Shown here: piece by piece, positions 48,090-56,887 of the stretch | How positions within the stretch are numbered: the first letter of the stretch is position 1 | Layout: each line of letters opens with the position of its first letter | Source: CAMFLJ01 sp963702555 | GTDB lineage: Bacteria; Actinomycetota; Acidimicrobiia; Acidimicrobiales; Acidimicrobilacustridaceae | DNA: 64,000 nt | Reading direction: 5' to 3' | Assembly: GCA_963702555.1 (NCBI GenBank) | Contig: CAVPCW010000014.1 | Span: 124,001-188,000, forward strand | Notes under the pieces: generated by a model | What the model saw: only the letters and a program-made list of their open reading frames with translations | The model's database searches: none | What the model was told of the DNA's origin: nothing | Translations under genes and position numbers: made by a program

Positions 48090-50279
48090 GTGGCGACGCA
48101 CCTTCGAACCTGCCCGTTGTGTGAGGCCATGTGCGGCCTCGAGATCGAGACCGAGGGCGAGCGCGTCGTGCGCATACGCGGCGACCGCTCCGACGTGTGG
48201 AGCAAGGGGTACCTCTGCCCCAAGGGCGCGTCGCTCGGGCAGCTCCACCACGACCCCGACCGACTGCGGGCACCGATGGTGCGCGACGGCGACGAGTGGC
48301 GTGAGGTCACGTGGGACGAGGCCTTCGCCCGCTGCGAGGAACTGCTCCACGGCGTGGTGGCCGAGCACGGCATCGCGTCGGTGCACGCCTACATGGGGAA
48401 CCCGAACGTCCACAGCTACTCGCTGAGCCGCTACTCGGGCGCGGTGGCCGGTCTGGGCGGCATCCGCACCATCTGGTCGGCCGGCACCGTCGACCAGTGG
48501 CCCAAGAACCTGGCGTGCGCGCAGGTCTACGGCGGGGCCTGGAGCATCCCCATCCCCGACGTGGCCAACACCGACCTCTTCGTCGTGATGGGCGCCAACC
48601 CCCAGGCGTCGCAGGGATCGATCCTCGCCTACCCCGACCTGCTCGGTGAGCTCGACCGCATCCGCGACCGCGGCGGCCGCACGATCGTGATCGACCCCCG
48701 CCGCACCGGCACCGCCGACCGGGCCGACGAGTGGATGCCCGTGCGGCCCGGCACCGACGCCGCCCTGCTGCTGGCCGTCGTGCAGGTCCTCGACGAAGAG
48801 GGGCTGATCTCCCTCGGCCACCTCGAGGGCCGGGTGCGCGGCATCGACGAGGTGCTCGCGGCCGCCTCCCGGTACACGCCCGAGTCGGTGGCGCAGTGGT
48901 GCGGCGTCGCCGCCGACCGCATCCGCGGCCTCGCCCGTGAGCTCGCCGCCGCCGAGAAGCCCGTGGTCTACGGCCGCATCGGCCTCTGCAACCAGGAGTT
49001 CGGCACCCTGGCCAGCTGGCTGGTCGAGGTCGTGAACGTGCTCCTCGGCCGGGTCGACGCCGAGGGCGGTGCCCTGTTCCCCCGACCGGCGATCGCCCTG
49101 ATCTCGTCGACCGCCCGGCGCCGGGGCCCGGTCACGACCGGCCGCTGGCACACCCGGGTGCGGGGCGCGCCCGAGGTGCTCGGCCAGGCCCCGCTGTCGT
49201 GCCTCGCCGAGGAGATCGACACGCCCGGCGAGGGCCAGGTGAAGGCGCTCATCACGGTGGCCGGCAACCCCGTGCTGTCGGCCCCGGACGCGGGCCGCCT
49301 CGACGCCGCCCTGCCGCTGCTCGACGCCATGATCTGCATCGACAACTACCTGAACGAGACCACGCGCCACGCCCACGTGATCCTGCCCGGCCTCTCCCCG
49401 CTCGAGCAGCCCCACTGCGACGAGGCCATCTGGGGCTTCGCCACCCGGGCGGTCGCCCGCTGGTCGCCGGTGGTGTTCGAGCCGCCCGAGCGCCCGCACG
49501 AGTGGGAGATCTGCATCCGACTCGGAGCGATCCTCGGGGGCATGAAGGCCGACGAGGTCGACGTGGCCGCGTTCGACGACGAGATGTACCTGGCCCGCGC
49601 CGCCCGCCACGGCGTCGACGGCACCCAGGTCGAGAGCTGGTCGCTCAGCGGACCCGACCGCTTCGTCGACCTCACGTTCCGGGTGAGCTCCTACGGCGAC
49701 CGTTACGGCGAGAACCCGGGCGGGCTCACCTTCGACGAGGTGAAGCGCCACCCCCACGGCCTCGACCTCGGGCCCTCGTCCACCCCCCTCGACGACATCC
49801 TGCGCACGAGCTCGGGCGACATCGAGCTCGCCCACGACGACATCCTCGGCGACCTCGACCGCCTCGACCGGCGCATGGCCGAGCCCCACCCGCCACTGGT
49901 GCTCATCGGGCGGCGTCACGTGCGCTCGAACAACTCCTGGCTCCACAACCTCCCGGCCCTGGTGAAGGGGCGCGACCGCTCGACCCTGCTCGTGCACCCC
50001 GACGATGCCGCCCGCCACGGCGTGGCCGACGGCGACCGGGTTCGACTCACCACCGAGGCCGGCTCGGTGGAGGCCACCGTCGAGGTCTCCGACGAGCTCA
50101 TCCCCGGCGTGATCAGCCTCCCCCACGGCTGGGGCCACGACCGGCCCGGCACCCGCAACTCGGTGGCGGCCGCCCGGCCGGGCTCCAACACCAACGTGCT
50201 GATCCCGGGCTCGGCGCTCGACGAGCCGTCGGGCAACGCCGCGGTCAACGGCGTCCCGGTGGAGATGGCCCTGATCTGA
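48090..50279 (+). CDS. Molybdopterin (bis-MGD) oxidoreductase with 4Fe-4S cluster
   Basis: A 729-residue member of the DMSO-reductase family. The N-terminal cluster motif is Cys8-x2-Cys11-x3-Cys15-x27-Cys43 (CPLCEAMCGL ... YLCPKG), followed by the molybdopterin domains (VMGANPQASQGSILAYP) and the C-terminal dinucleotide-binding domain (VRLTTEAGSVEATVEVS). There is no Tat signal or selenocysteine, so it is a cytoplasmic FdhA/NasC-like enzyme. GTG 48090 is the likely start; an in-frame TTG at 48081 is the alternative. It is divergent from the FadE-like gene across 66 bp. Substrate and electron partner are not evident. Confidence 0.92.
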   Translation: MATHLRTCPLCEAMCGLEIETEGERVVRIRGDRSDVWSKGYLCPKGASLGQLHHDPDRLRAPMVRDGDEWREVTWDEAFARCEELLHGVVAEHGIASVHAYMGNPNVHSYSLSRYSGAVAGLGGIRTIWSAGTVDQWPKNLACAQVYGGAWSIPIPDVANTDLFVVMGANPQASQGSILAYPDLLGELDRIRDRGGRTIVIDPRRTGTADRADEWMPVRPGTDAALLLAVVQVLDEEGLISLGHLEGRVRGIDEVLAAASRYTPESVAQWCGVAADRIRGLARELAAAEKPVVYGRIGLCNQEFGTLASWLVEVVNVLLGRVDAEGGALFPRPAIALISSTARRRGPVTTGRWHTRVRGAPEVLGQAPLSCLAEEIDTPGEGQVKALITVAGNPVLSAPDAGRLDAALPLLDAMICIDNYLNETTRHAHVILPGLSPLEQPHCDEAIWGFATRAVARWSPVVFEPPERPHEWEICIRLGAILGGMKADEVDVAAFDDEMYLARAARHGVDGTQVESWSLSGPDRFVDLTFRVSSYGDRYGENPGGLTFDEVKRHPHGLDLGPSSTPLDDILRTSSGDIELAHDDILGDLDRLDRRMAEPHPPLVLIGRRHVRSNNSWLHNLPALVKGRDRSTLLVHPDDAARHGVADGDRVRLTTEAGSVEATVEVSDELIPGVISLPHGWGHDRPGTRNSVAAARPGSNTNVLIPGSALDEPSGNAAVNGVPVEMALI

Positions 50280-50352
50280 ACTCCGATTCCAGTCACCCCA
50301 CCGGCCGGCGATACCCTCGCCGGACCCGCCGCCGGCGGGACGAGGGGGGACG

Positions 50353-51875
50353 GTGAGCGGTTCGGTCGAGGTCGAGGGCACGACGACGCCCGTCGGCGCG
50401 CCCGACCGCACCTCGCTCCGGAACCGGGCGTTCGTGCTCGTGCTCTGCGCCCAGGCCGCGAGCGGCATCGTCGGCGGGGCCGCCCCGATGGCCCTGCCCG
50501 CCATCCGCGACTACTTCGACACGTCGAGCGCGGCCATCCAGTGGTACGCCGCCCTCTACTCGCTCGGCTTCGCCCTCGTGCTCATCCTGGCCGGGCCGCA
50601 TCGGCGACCTCTTCGGCACCCGACGGCTGCTCCTCATCGGCTACGCCACCTTCATCGTCAGCATCATCGGCAGCGCCCTGGCCCCCACGATCGGCGTGCT
50701 GCTCGCCTTCCGTCTCCTGCAGGGCATCGGCGCCGGCGTGATGGCGCCGCAGCTGTCGGCCATGGTGCAGCGCACGTTCCGCGGCCACGACCGCACCCGT
50801 GCCTTCGGCGTGTTCCTGATGGTGGCGGGCGGCACCTTCATGGTCGGCCAGCTCGTCTCGGGTGCGCTCATCACCGCCGACGTGTGGGGCCTCAGCTGGC
50901 GCTGGGTGTACCTCCCGTCCATCCCGTTCGCCCTGGTCACGCTGGTCGTCGCCTTCAAGGCACTGCCGCCCACGCCGCCCGGTGCACCCGGCCGCCTCGA
51001 CATCGCCGGTGCCGTGGTGCTGGCCGTGGCGTCGTTCCTGTTGATGTTCCCGATCATCCAGGGCCGCGGAGCGGGCTGGCCGTTGTGGATCATCGTGATG
51101 CTGGTGGCCGCCGTGCCCGCCTACGGCGCGTTCCTGGCCTACGAGCGCCGCCTGCTCACCCTCGGCCGCGACCCCCTCGTCGACCCCACCCTCTTCCGCA
51201 TCCGCAGCTTCGGCGTGGGCAACCTCATCACCGTCTTCGTCGCCCTCCTCGGCTACGCCGCGCCGATCTACCTGATCCTCACCATCCAGTCCGGCTTCAA
51301 CCGCACCGCCTTCGAGGCCGCCCTCATCACCGCACCCATGCCGTTCCTCAACATGTTCGGCTCACTCGCCTCGGCACCACTGGTGCGCCGCTTCGGTCGC
51401 GGCGCGCTCGTCATCGGCGGCCTGCTGGTCGCCCTGGCCGCCGTGCTGGTGCTGCTCGCCACGCAGCGGCGACCCCGACTCGGTGAAGGCGGTGCAGCTC
51501 ATCCCCGGCATCGGCCTCACCGGGTTCGCCGTGGGCGTCGTGATGGCGGCGGCCACCTCGATCGTGCTGCACGAGGTGCCGCCGAAGTTCGCCGGCAGCG
51601 CGGCCGGCGTGCAGTCGACCAGCCTCCAGCTCGCCGGCTCGGTGGGCATCGCCTTCTTCGGCATGGTCTTCTACGGCACCATCGGCGAGTCGACCGACCT
51701 CGCCGCCTACCTCGACGCCATCGACAACGTGCAGTGGCTCGTGCTCGCCCTCGCCGTGGTGCAGGTGGCGATGGTGTTCCTCATGCCCCGCCACCGGGTG
51801 GGCCGCGACGAGGAGCTCACCCCGGTCGACCCCGAGATGGCCGTGCTCCCCGACTTCCACGGCACCGACGCCTGA
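50353..51875 (+). CDS. MFS drug transporter, DHA2-type, two frameshifts
   Basis: Removing extra bases at 50596 and 51467 gives a 506-residue transporter. It has a long run of hydrophobic helices consistent with the 14-helix family, and motif-A-like GRIGDLFGTRRLL in the loop after helix 2 is reconstituted exactly by the first correction. It presumably exports drugs or metabolites by proton antiport. The GTG start has a GGGGGGA site. It ends next to a convergent SDR gene. Confidence 0.85.
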
Positions 51876-51903
51876 GCCCAGGTCAGGTACGGCGTCGGGG
51901 CAG

Positions 51904-51938
51904 CAAGTGCTCGAGGACCGGCACCGGTCCGGTACTTG
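51904..51938. terminator. Imperfect hairpin between convergent MFS and SDR genes
   Basis: CAAGT/ACTTG and ACCGG/CCGGT arms pair around a CA loop with an unequal internal loop. It lies in the 64-bp gap between two convergent stop codons. Weak candidate. Confidence 0.35.
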
Positions 51939-51939
51939 G

Positions 51940-52743
51940 TCAGGTGACGGCGTCGGCGGTGCCACCGTCGAAGCGGAGGTGGGTGCCGTTGAGGTGCCAC
52001 GACGGCTCGCCCACGACCATGGCCACGAAGCGGCCGACGTCGTCAGGGAACGGCACCCGGCCCGACGGGTTGGGCATGACGTCGTCGAGCACCATGCGCT
52101 CGACCGTGGCCCAGTCGGTGGCGAGGCCCCGCCGGGCGGCGCGCTCGGTGAAGCGCTCGACCATCTCCGGGGTGGCGATCACGCCGGGGCTCACGCAGTT
52201 CACGGTGATGCCGGTGCCGGCGAGGTGCTTGGCCAGGCTCACGGTGATCGAGGGCAGCGCGCCCTTGGCGGCGTAGTACTCGGGCAGGCGGTCGCCCGGG
52301 CGGGTGGCCCCGACCGTGGACACGAACACCACACGGCCCCAGCCTCGGGCGCGCATGGCGGGCACGAGCGCGTTGGTGACCCGCACCGCCGAGACGACGT
52401 TGGTGTCGTAGCTGGCGTGCCAGCTCGGCCCGTCGGAGGCGTCCCAGGTGGTGCCGTCGGCGACGCCGTAGTTGTTCACCACGATGTCGACGTGCTCGGT
52501 GGCCGCCTGCACCGACGCCACCAGTTCGGCGGCGCCGTCGTCGTTGCGGATGTCACCGTGAACGGCGTGGACCGAGCCGCCGCCCGCGGCGATGCCGGAC
52601 ACGACCTCGTCGGTCGTGCCCGGCTCGAGACCGTGGACGAGGACGGTGGCGCCCTCGGCCGCGAGGGCCCGGGCGATGCCCGCACCGGTGCCGCGCCAGG
52701 AGCCCGTCACCAGCGCGGTGCGACCGCCCAGGCCGAGATCCAC
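51940..52743 (-). CDS. SDR family oxidoreductase
   Basis: A 267-residue short-chain dehydrogenase. The cofactor motif TGSWRGTGAG is at 13-22, NNYG replaces the usual NNAG, and the active site is in LPEYYAAKGAL with PGVIATP after it. The GTG start is 1 bp after the stop of the double NTF2-like gene, indicating a tight operon. Substrate unknown. Confidence 0.92.
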   Translation of the reverse strand: MDLGLGGRTALVTGSWRGTGAGIARALAAEGATVLVHGLEPGTTDEVVSGIAAGGGSVHAVHGDIRNDDGAAELVASVQAATEHVDIVVNNYGVADGTTWDASDGPSWHASYDTNVVSAVRVTNALVPAMRARGWGRVVFVSTVGATRPGDRLPEYYAAKGALPSITVSLAKHLAGTGITVNCVSPGVIATPEMVERFTERAARRGLATDWATVERMVLDDVMPNPSGRVPFPDDVGRFVAMVVGEPSWHLNGTHLRFDGGTADAVT

Positions 52744-52744
52744 G

Positions 52745-53680
52745 TCAGGTCGGGATCTCGCCGCCGGGGATGACCCCGCCCGCCGCGATCCAGCGCCGCA
52801 CGGTCTCCTCGGCCTCCTTCGGCGCGTAGACGTCCTCCTCGTAGCTCCACTTCCCGTTGCCGGCGTAGTGGAGGATCGTGTTGACGTCGAAGCCGTAGTA
52901 GCCGTCGTCGCCCTCGGGCGCCGGCAGGATGTTCGGGATCAGCGCGCTGACCCGGTTGCCGTCGATCGAGTAGCTCTTGATCGGGAAGACCATCGTCGGG
53001 AACGGCTGCATCACCCCGTTGATCCAGTCGCGGATCTCCTGCTGGCTGCGGTAGTAGCCGTAGTGGTGCTCGCGGTACTGGGCGTCGTCGGTGAACTGGT
53101 CGGCCCACTGGTTCCAGTCGCCCGTGGCCACGGCGAGGTCGCCGCGCTGGCGGTAGATCTCGAGCTCGCGCTCGACCTCGTCGCGGGGGAAGGCAGGCTC
53201 GGGCACGGGCGGCGACCAGCCGTCGATGCCCTTCAGCGAGTGGTCCTGCGGCGTCGAGCGACGACCACCGGCCGCCAGCCACTCACCGAAGACGCGCTCG
53301 GCGTCGGACGGGTTGTAGTAGTCGCCCTCGAACGAGAACTTCCCGTCGCCGGCGTACTCGAGGATGGTCGTGTTCGGGAAGCCGAACCGCTGCCCGGTGC
53401 CCGTCGGATCGGGGAGGTTGTTCCAGATGTAGAAGTAGATGCGGTTCCCGTCGATCTGGTACCACTCGATCCAGAGGGTCATCGACGGGTAGTCCTTCAT
53501 GCAGGAGACGATCCAGTCCTCGATCGCCTTCTGGCCCCGGAACGTGCCGAGGTTGTGCTCTTCGTACAGCGCGTCGTCGGTGAAGAGCTTCGCCCAGGCG
53601 GGCCAGTCCTCCTCGCCGACGCCGAGGCGCCGGTACTCGGCGAACGCGGCTTCGATCTCTTCACGCGGATATGTGGTCAC
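52745..53680 (-). CDS. Tandem double NTF2/SnoaL-like domain protein
   Basis: A 311-residue protein made of two NTF2-like domains. Repeat 1 (about 1-140) has YEEHNLGTFRGQKAI and LEYAGDGKFSFEGDYYNP; repeat 2 (about 160-311) has YREHHYGYYRSQQEI and LHYAGNGKWSYEEDVYAP. Each half resembles the single-domain protein at 1144. GTG at 53680 is preferred for its GGGGGGA ribosome site. Single-domain relatives dimerise, so the tandem form may be an obligate pseudo-dimer. It is co-transcribed with the SDR at 51940. Confidence 0.82.
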   Translation of the reverse strand: MTTYPREEIEAAFAEYRRLGVGEEDWPAWAKLFTDDALYEEHNLGTFRGQKAIEDWIVSCMKDYPSMTLWIEWYQIDGNRIYFYIWNNLPDPTGTGQRFGFPNTTILEYAGDGKFSFEGDYYNPSDAERVFGEWLAAGGRRSTPQDHSLKGIDGWSPPVPEPAFPRDEVERELEIYRQRGDLAVATGDWNQWADQFTDDAQYREHHYGYYRSQQEIRDWINGVMQPFPTMVFPIKSYSIDGNRVSALIPNILPAPEGDDGYYGFDVNTILHYAGNGKWSYEEDVYAPKEAEETVRRWIAAGGVIPGGEIPT

Positions 53681-53750
53681 GCTGTCCCCCCGGATGGTGA
53701 TGTGAGGGGCCAAACGTACCGGTGGAAGCGCACCGGTGCTGCGGAGCGCG

Positions 53751-54452
53751 TCAGCCCTCGTGGAAGATGGGCAGGTCGATGGCCGCCCGGGCCGAGCGCT
53801 TGATCTCGGAGAAGGCGGGGATGGAGCCCAACACCTGCATGGCGTCGTAGAGCTTCAGGCTCGTCTCGTCGTCGGGCACGGAACTGATGACCGGACCGAA
53901 GAACGAGTTCCCGGTCGGCGGGGCGAAGGTGATGATCGGGGTGCCGACGTCGGGTCCGGTGCGACGGAAGGCCTCGTCGCTCTCGGCCCGGATGATCGGG
54001 TCCCACGACTCGTCGTCGACATGGGCGAGGAGGCCATCAGGGAGGCCGAGAGCGTGCACGATGTCCGCCGGCTCGGTCGCCGCGCTGGCCGTGTGGAGCC
54101 GAGCGCCGACGTCACCTTCGAACGAGCCGTACCAGAAGCGCTCGCCGAAGGCCCGGTAGAGATCGCCGACAGCGTCGTTGCCGAGCTCGGCACGGGCGCC
54201 TGCGCAGAGACGGTGGAAGTGCAGTCCCCGCGCCTGGGCTCGCTTCATGCTGTCCGGGTAGTCCTTGTCCTCGTTGATGAACTTCAACGAGATGAACCGC
54301 CAGCCGATCGAGAGGTCCCGTAGCTCGGCGACCCTCCGGGCCCACACCGACGTCACCCATGCGAACGGGCACCCCGGGTCGAAGAAGAACTCGAGGTCGT
54401 AGGGACCCCCCGGGATGTCGGGCACGGTGGGGGCGTCGGTGGTTGCCGTCAT
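53751..54452 (-). CDS. DsbA-family thioredoxin-fold protein, Rv2466c-like
   Basis: A 233-residue DsbA/FrnE-like protein. The active-site region FFFDPGCPFAWVTSVWA resembles the mycothiol-dependent nitroreductase Rv2466c, but only one Cys is present where that enzyme has CPWC. A helical insert and TPIITF (the cis-Pro loop) follow. It probably acts as a mycothiol-linked reductase or isomerase; a 2-hydroxychromene-2-carboxylate-isomerase-like role is the alternative. Confidence 0.8.
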   Translation of the reverse strand: MTATTDAPTVPDIPGGPYDLEFFFDPGCPFAWVTSVWARRVAELRDLSIGWRFISLKFINEDKDYPDSMKRAQARGLHFHRLCAGARAELGNDAVGDLYRAFGERFWYGSFEGDVGARLHTASAATEPADIVHALGLPDGLLAHVDDESWDPIIRAESDEAFRRTGPDVGTPIITFAPPTGNSFFGPVISSVPDDETSLKLYDAMQVLGSIPAFSEIKRSARAAIDLPIFHEG

Positions 54453-54560
54453 GGGCCCGTCAACTCCGGAGGGGCCGCCATTGTTCCGGGTCGCCGAGCG
54501 GACGACGGTCCTCGGGTACGCTCACGGCTTCGTTGCTGGAACCACTGCCGGGAGTGCGCA

Positions 54561-54849
54561 ATGACTCGTGAGGAACTCGTCGACGCCTATGTCGAGGGTC
54601 GTGTGAGCCGACGTGGTTTCATCCGGGGCCTCGTCGCTCTCGGGGTCACCGCCGGAGCGGCTGCCACCTACGCCGGGGCACTCGCCTCCGCGTCCCCGGC
54701 CCGTGCCGGCACCACCCCGCGGTGAGCGACATCTACGACATCTACCGGCGACACGCACCACTACGTCGGACCCGTCGGGCGATGTCGACGATGCCGGTGC
54801 CTCCCGTGGCGCCGGCGCCGTCGCCGCCACACCCACCTTCACCGGCTGA
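54561..54849 (+). CDS. Small Tat-exported protein, reading frame broken twice
   Basis: The first 54 codons encode a twin-arginine signal (SRRGFIRGLVALGVTAGAAATYAGALASA). The frame then stops at a TGA near 54721. The SDIYDIY segment typical of small secreted proteins of this kind continues in a second frame, and a third frame supplies GDVDDAGASRGAGAVAATPTFTG ending at 54849. Together they suggest one ~96-residue secreted protein with two one-base losses near 54718 and 54750. Function unknown. It immediately precedes the amidase-glycosyltransferase gene. Confidence 0.5.
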
Positions 54850-54853
54850 CCCG

Positions 54854-56887
54854 GTGGCCGGCCCGCTCCGGCGGCCCCACCCCGGCAACCAGCACCAGGG
54901 CCGCGACGGCCTCGCCCCGCGTGCCGTGGTCGTGCACACCACCGATGGCACCTTCGACGGCACGGTCGGCTGGTTCGCGTCGCCGGACAGCCGCGTCAGC
55001 GCCCACCACCTGGTGCGGCTCGACGGGCGCGTCGCCCATCTGGTCGACGAGGCCGACACCGCGTTCCACAGCGGGTCGGAGCCACGACCGGAGATCGCGG
55101 TCCTCGGCACCGACGCACCCAACCTCGTCACCATCGGCATCGAGTTCGACGACGCCGGGCGGCCCCACGACATCGACCGACCCGCCGGCGCAGTACCGCG
55201 CCGGCGCCGAGCTGCTGGCGGCGGCCCACCGACGGTGGGGCATCCCCCTCGACCGCCGAGCACGTCCTCCCCCACAACCTGATCAACCGGGAGAAGACCT
55301 GCCCGGGCAACCTCGATCTCGATCGGCTGCTCGCGCTCTCCCGCCGCATCGCCGCGGGCGACGACGCCCCGGCCCGCTCGTGGTGCTGTTGCCGGCACGC
55401 AACGCGGCCGCCGACCTCCCCGACTGGTTCGCCAGCGTCGAAACGCTTCGCCGACGCCGTCATCGCCCTCGACGACGGCAGCACCGACGACACCGCCGCC
55501 CTCCTCGACGCCCACCCCCTCGTGAAGGTCCTGCTCACCAACCCCCGCCGCGACACCTACGAAGGCTGGGACGACAGCGGCAACCGCAACCGCCTCCTCG
55601 CCGCCGCCCACGACCTCACCCCCGACTGGATCCTCTCCCTCGACGCCGACGAACGCATCCCCGCCGACGACGCCCACGCCCTGCGCCACTTCCTCGACAC
55701 CGACGCCCTCCCCGGCCTCGCCTACGGCCTCCAGTGCTTCCGCATGTGGGGGGAGCGGTGCGAGCCGGCCCCGGTGTGGGTGTACCGCCTGTTCTCCGCC
55801 GCCCCCGGACAGCGCTTCCCCACCGACCAGCTCCACTTCGACCCCGTCCCCACCGACCATCGACCGCACCCGCCACGTGCGCACGTCACTGCGGGTCCAG
55901 CACGTGGGCTCCGACAGCGAGCAGCGCCGGGCGGCCAGGGTGGCCAAGTACCTCGAGGCCGACCCCGACGGCGTGTTCCCCACCGGGCACGGAGGCCTCG
56001 ACGACACCCCGACCGAGCTGGTGCCCTGGGTCGGGCGACGCGATCCCCGATGAGCCCGTGATGCTCGGCGGGCGCCCGCTCCGCCCCCGACGCGCGCCGA
56101 CCGACCCGGAGGCACGCCCGAAGCTCGTGGTGCTGTTGCCGGCACGCAACGCGGCCGCCGACCTCCCCGACTGGTTCGCCAGCGTCGAACGCTTCGCCGA
56201 CGCCGTCATCGCCCTCGACGACGGCAGCACCGACGACACCGCCGCCCTCCTCGACGCCCACCCCCTCGTGAAGGTCCTGCTCACCAACCCCCGCCGCGAC
56301 ACCTACGAAGGCTGGGACGACAGCGGCAACCGCAACCGCCTCCTCGCCGCCGCCCACGACCTCACCCCCGACTGGATCCTCTCCCTCGACGCCGACGAAC
56401 GCATCCCCGCCGACGACGCCCACGCCCTGCGCCACTTCCTCGACACCGACGCCCTCCCCGGCCTCGCCTACGGGATGCGGTGCCACCGGATGATCGGCGA
56501 CGAGGGCCACTACGACCGCAACGCCCTCGTCGTCTACCGGCTCTTCGCCGCCACTCCCGGGCAGCGCTTCCCCGACGAACGCCTCCACTTCGTGCCCGTG
56601 CCGACGTCGATCCCCCGGCCGCTGTGGGTCGAGACGACGCTGCGAGTCCAGCACCTGGCCTCGGTCACCACCGAGAGGCGACGGGCCCGACGCGACAAGT
56701 ACGCGGAGGCCGACCCGGGCAACGTGTACCAGGGCGAGCTACGAGCACCTGCTCGACGAGCCCGCGACATGCGCGTGTTCGGGCCCCGAGCCCGCCGGGC
56801 TGCCAGTCCTCGCGGGCGCACTCGACGGTCGAGACCAGCGACGATCGAGCCCTCGACGGACTCAGTGCGCATCGTGATCAGCCGTGA
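54854..56887 (+). CDS. Amidase_2 (PGRP-like) plus tandem GT2 glycosyltransferase domains, many frameshifts
   Basis: Correcting eight one-base indels (about 55197, 55254, 55374, 55441, 55855, 56036, 56739 and 56830) gives one continuous 675-residue frame. Residues ~1-165 are an N-acetylmuramoyl-L-alanine-amidase-2 domain (AVVVHTTDG, VSAHHLVRLDG, NREKTCPGN supplying zinc ligands). Two GT-A domains follow, each with VVLLPARNAAADL, ALDDGSTDDT and the LDADERI metal motif, separated by a GDAIPDEPVMLGG linker. Their first ~117 residues are encoded by nearly identical DNA; their second halves differ. A GTG at 55379 could start a separate glycosyltransferase instead. No signal peptide is seen. The donor and acceptor are unknown. 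Confidence 0.65.
55376..55727 (+). repeat. 352-bp segment, copy 1 of intragenic direct repeat
   Basis: It encodes the first half of glycosyltransferase domain 1. By eye it is base-for-base identical to 56123-56473 except for one extra A in GTCGAAACGC (copy 2 has GTCGAACGC). The repeat period is 747 bp. Confidence 0.95.
56123..56473 (+). repeat. 351-bp segment, copy 2 of intragenic direct repeat
   Basis: It encodes the first half of glycosyltransferase domain 2 in an unbroken frame. Identity with copy 1 stops abruptly after GCCTACGG; the following ~270 bp of each domain are only distantly similar. Confidence 0.95.

Noticed and set aside
48090..50279. Selenocysteine in the molybdoenzyme
   Set aside because: There is no in-frame TGA anywhere in the gene.
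45870..50504. A minus-strand open frame of over 1500 codons extending from the acyl-CoA dehydrogenase back through 50504
   Set aside because: The real N-terminus and ribosome site are at 48023. Upstream of that the frame is a His/Val/Gly-rich antisense shadow of the plus-strand molybdoenzyme, which has a complete 4Fe-4S motif.
55376..56473. The direct repeat as a possible mobile element
   Set aside because: There are no terminal inverted repeats, target duplications or transposase, and its edges coincide with a protein-domain boundary.
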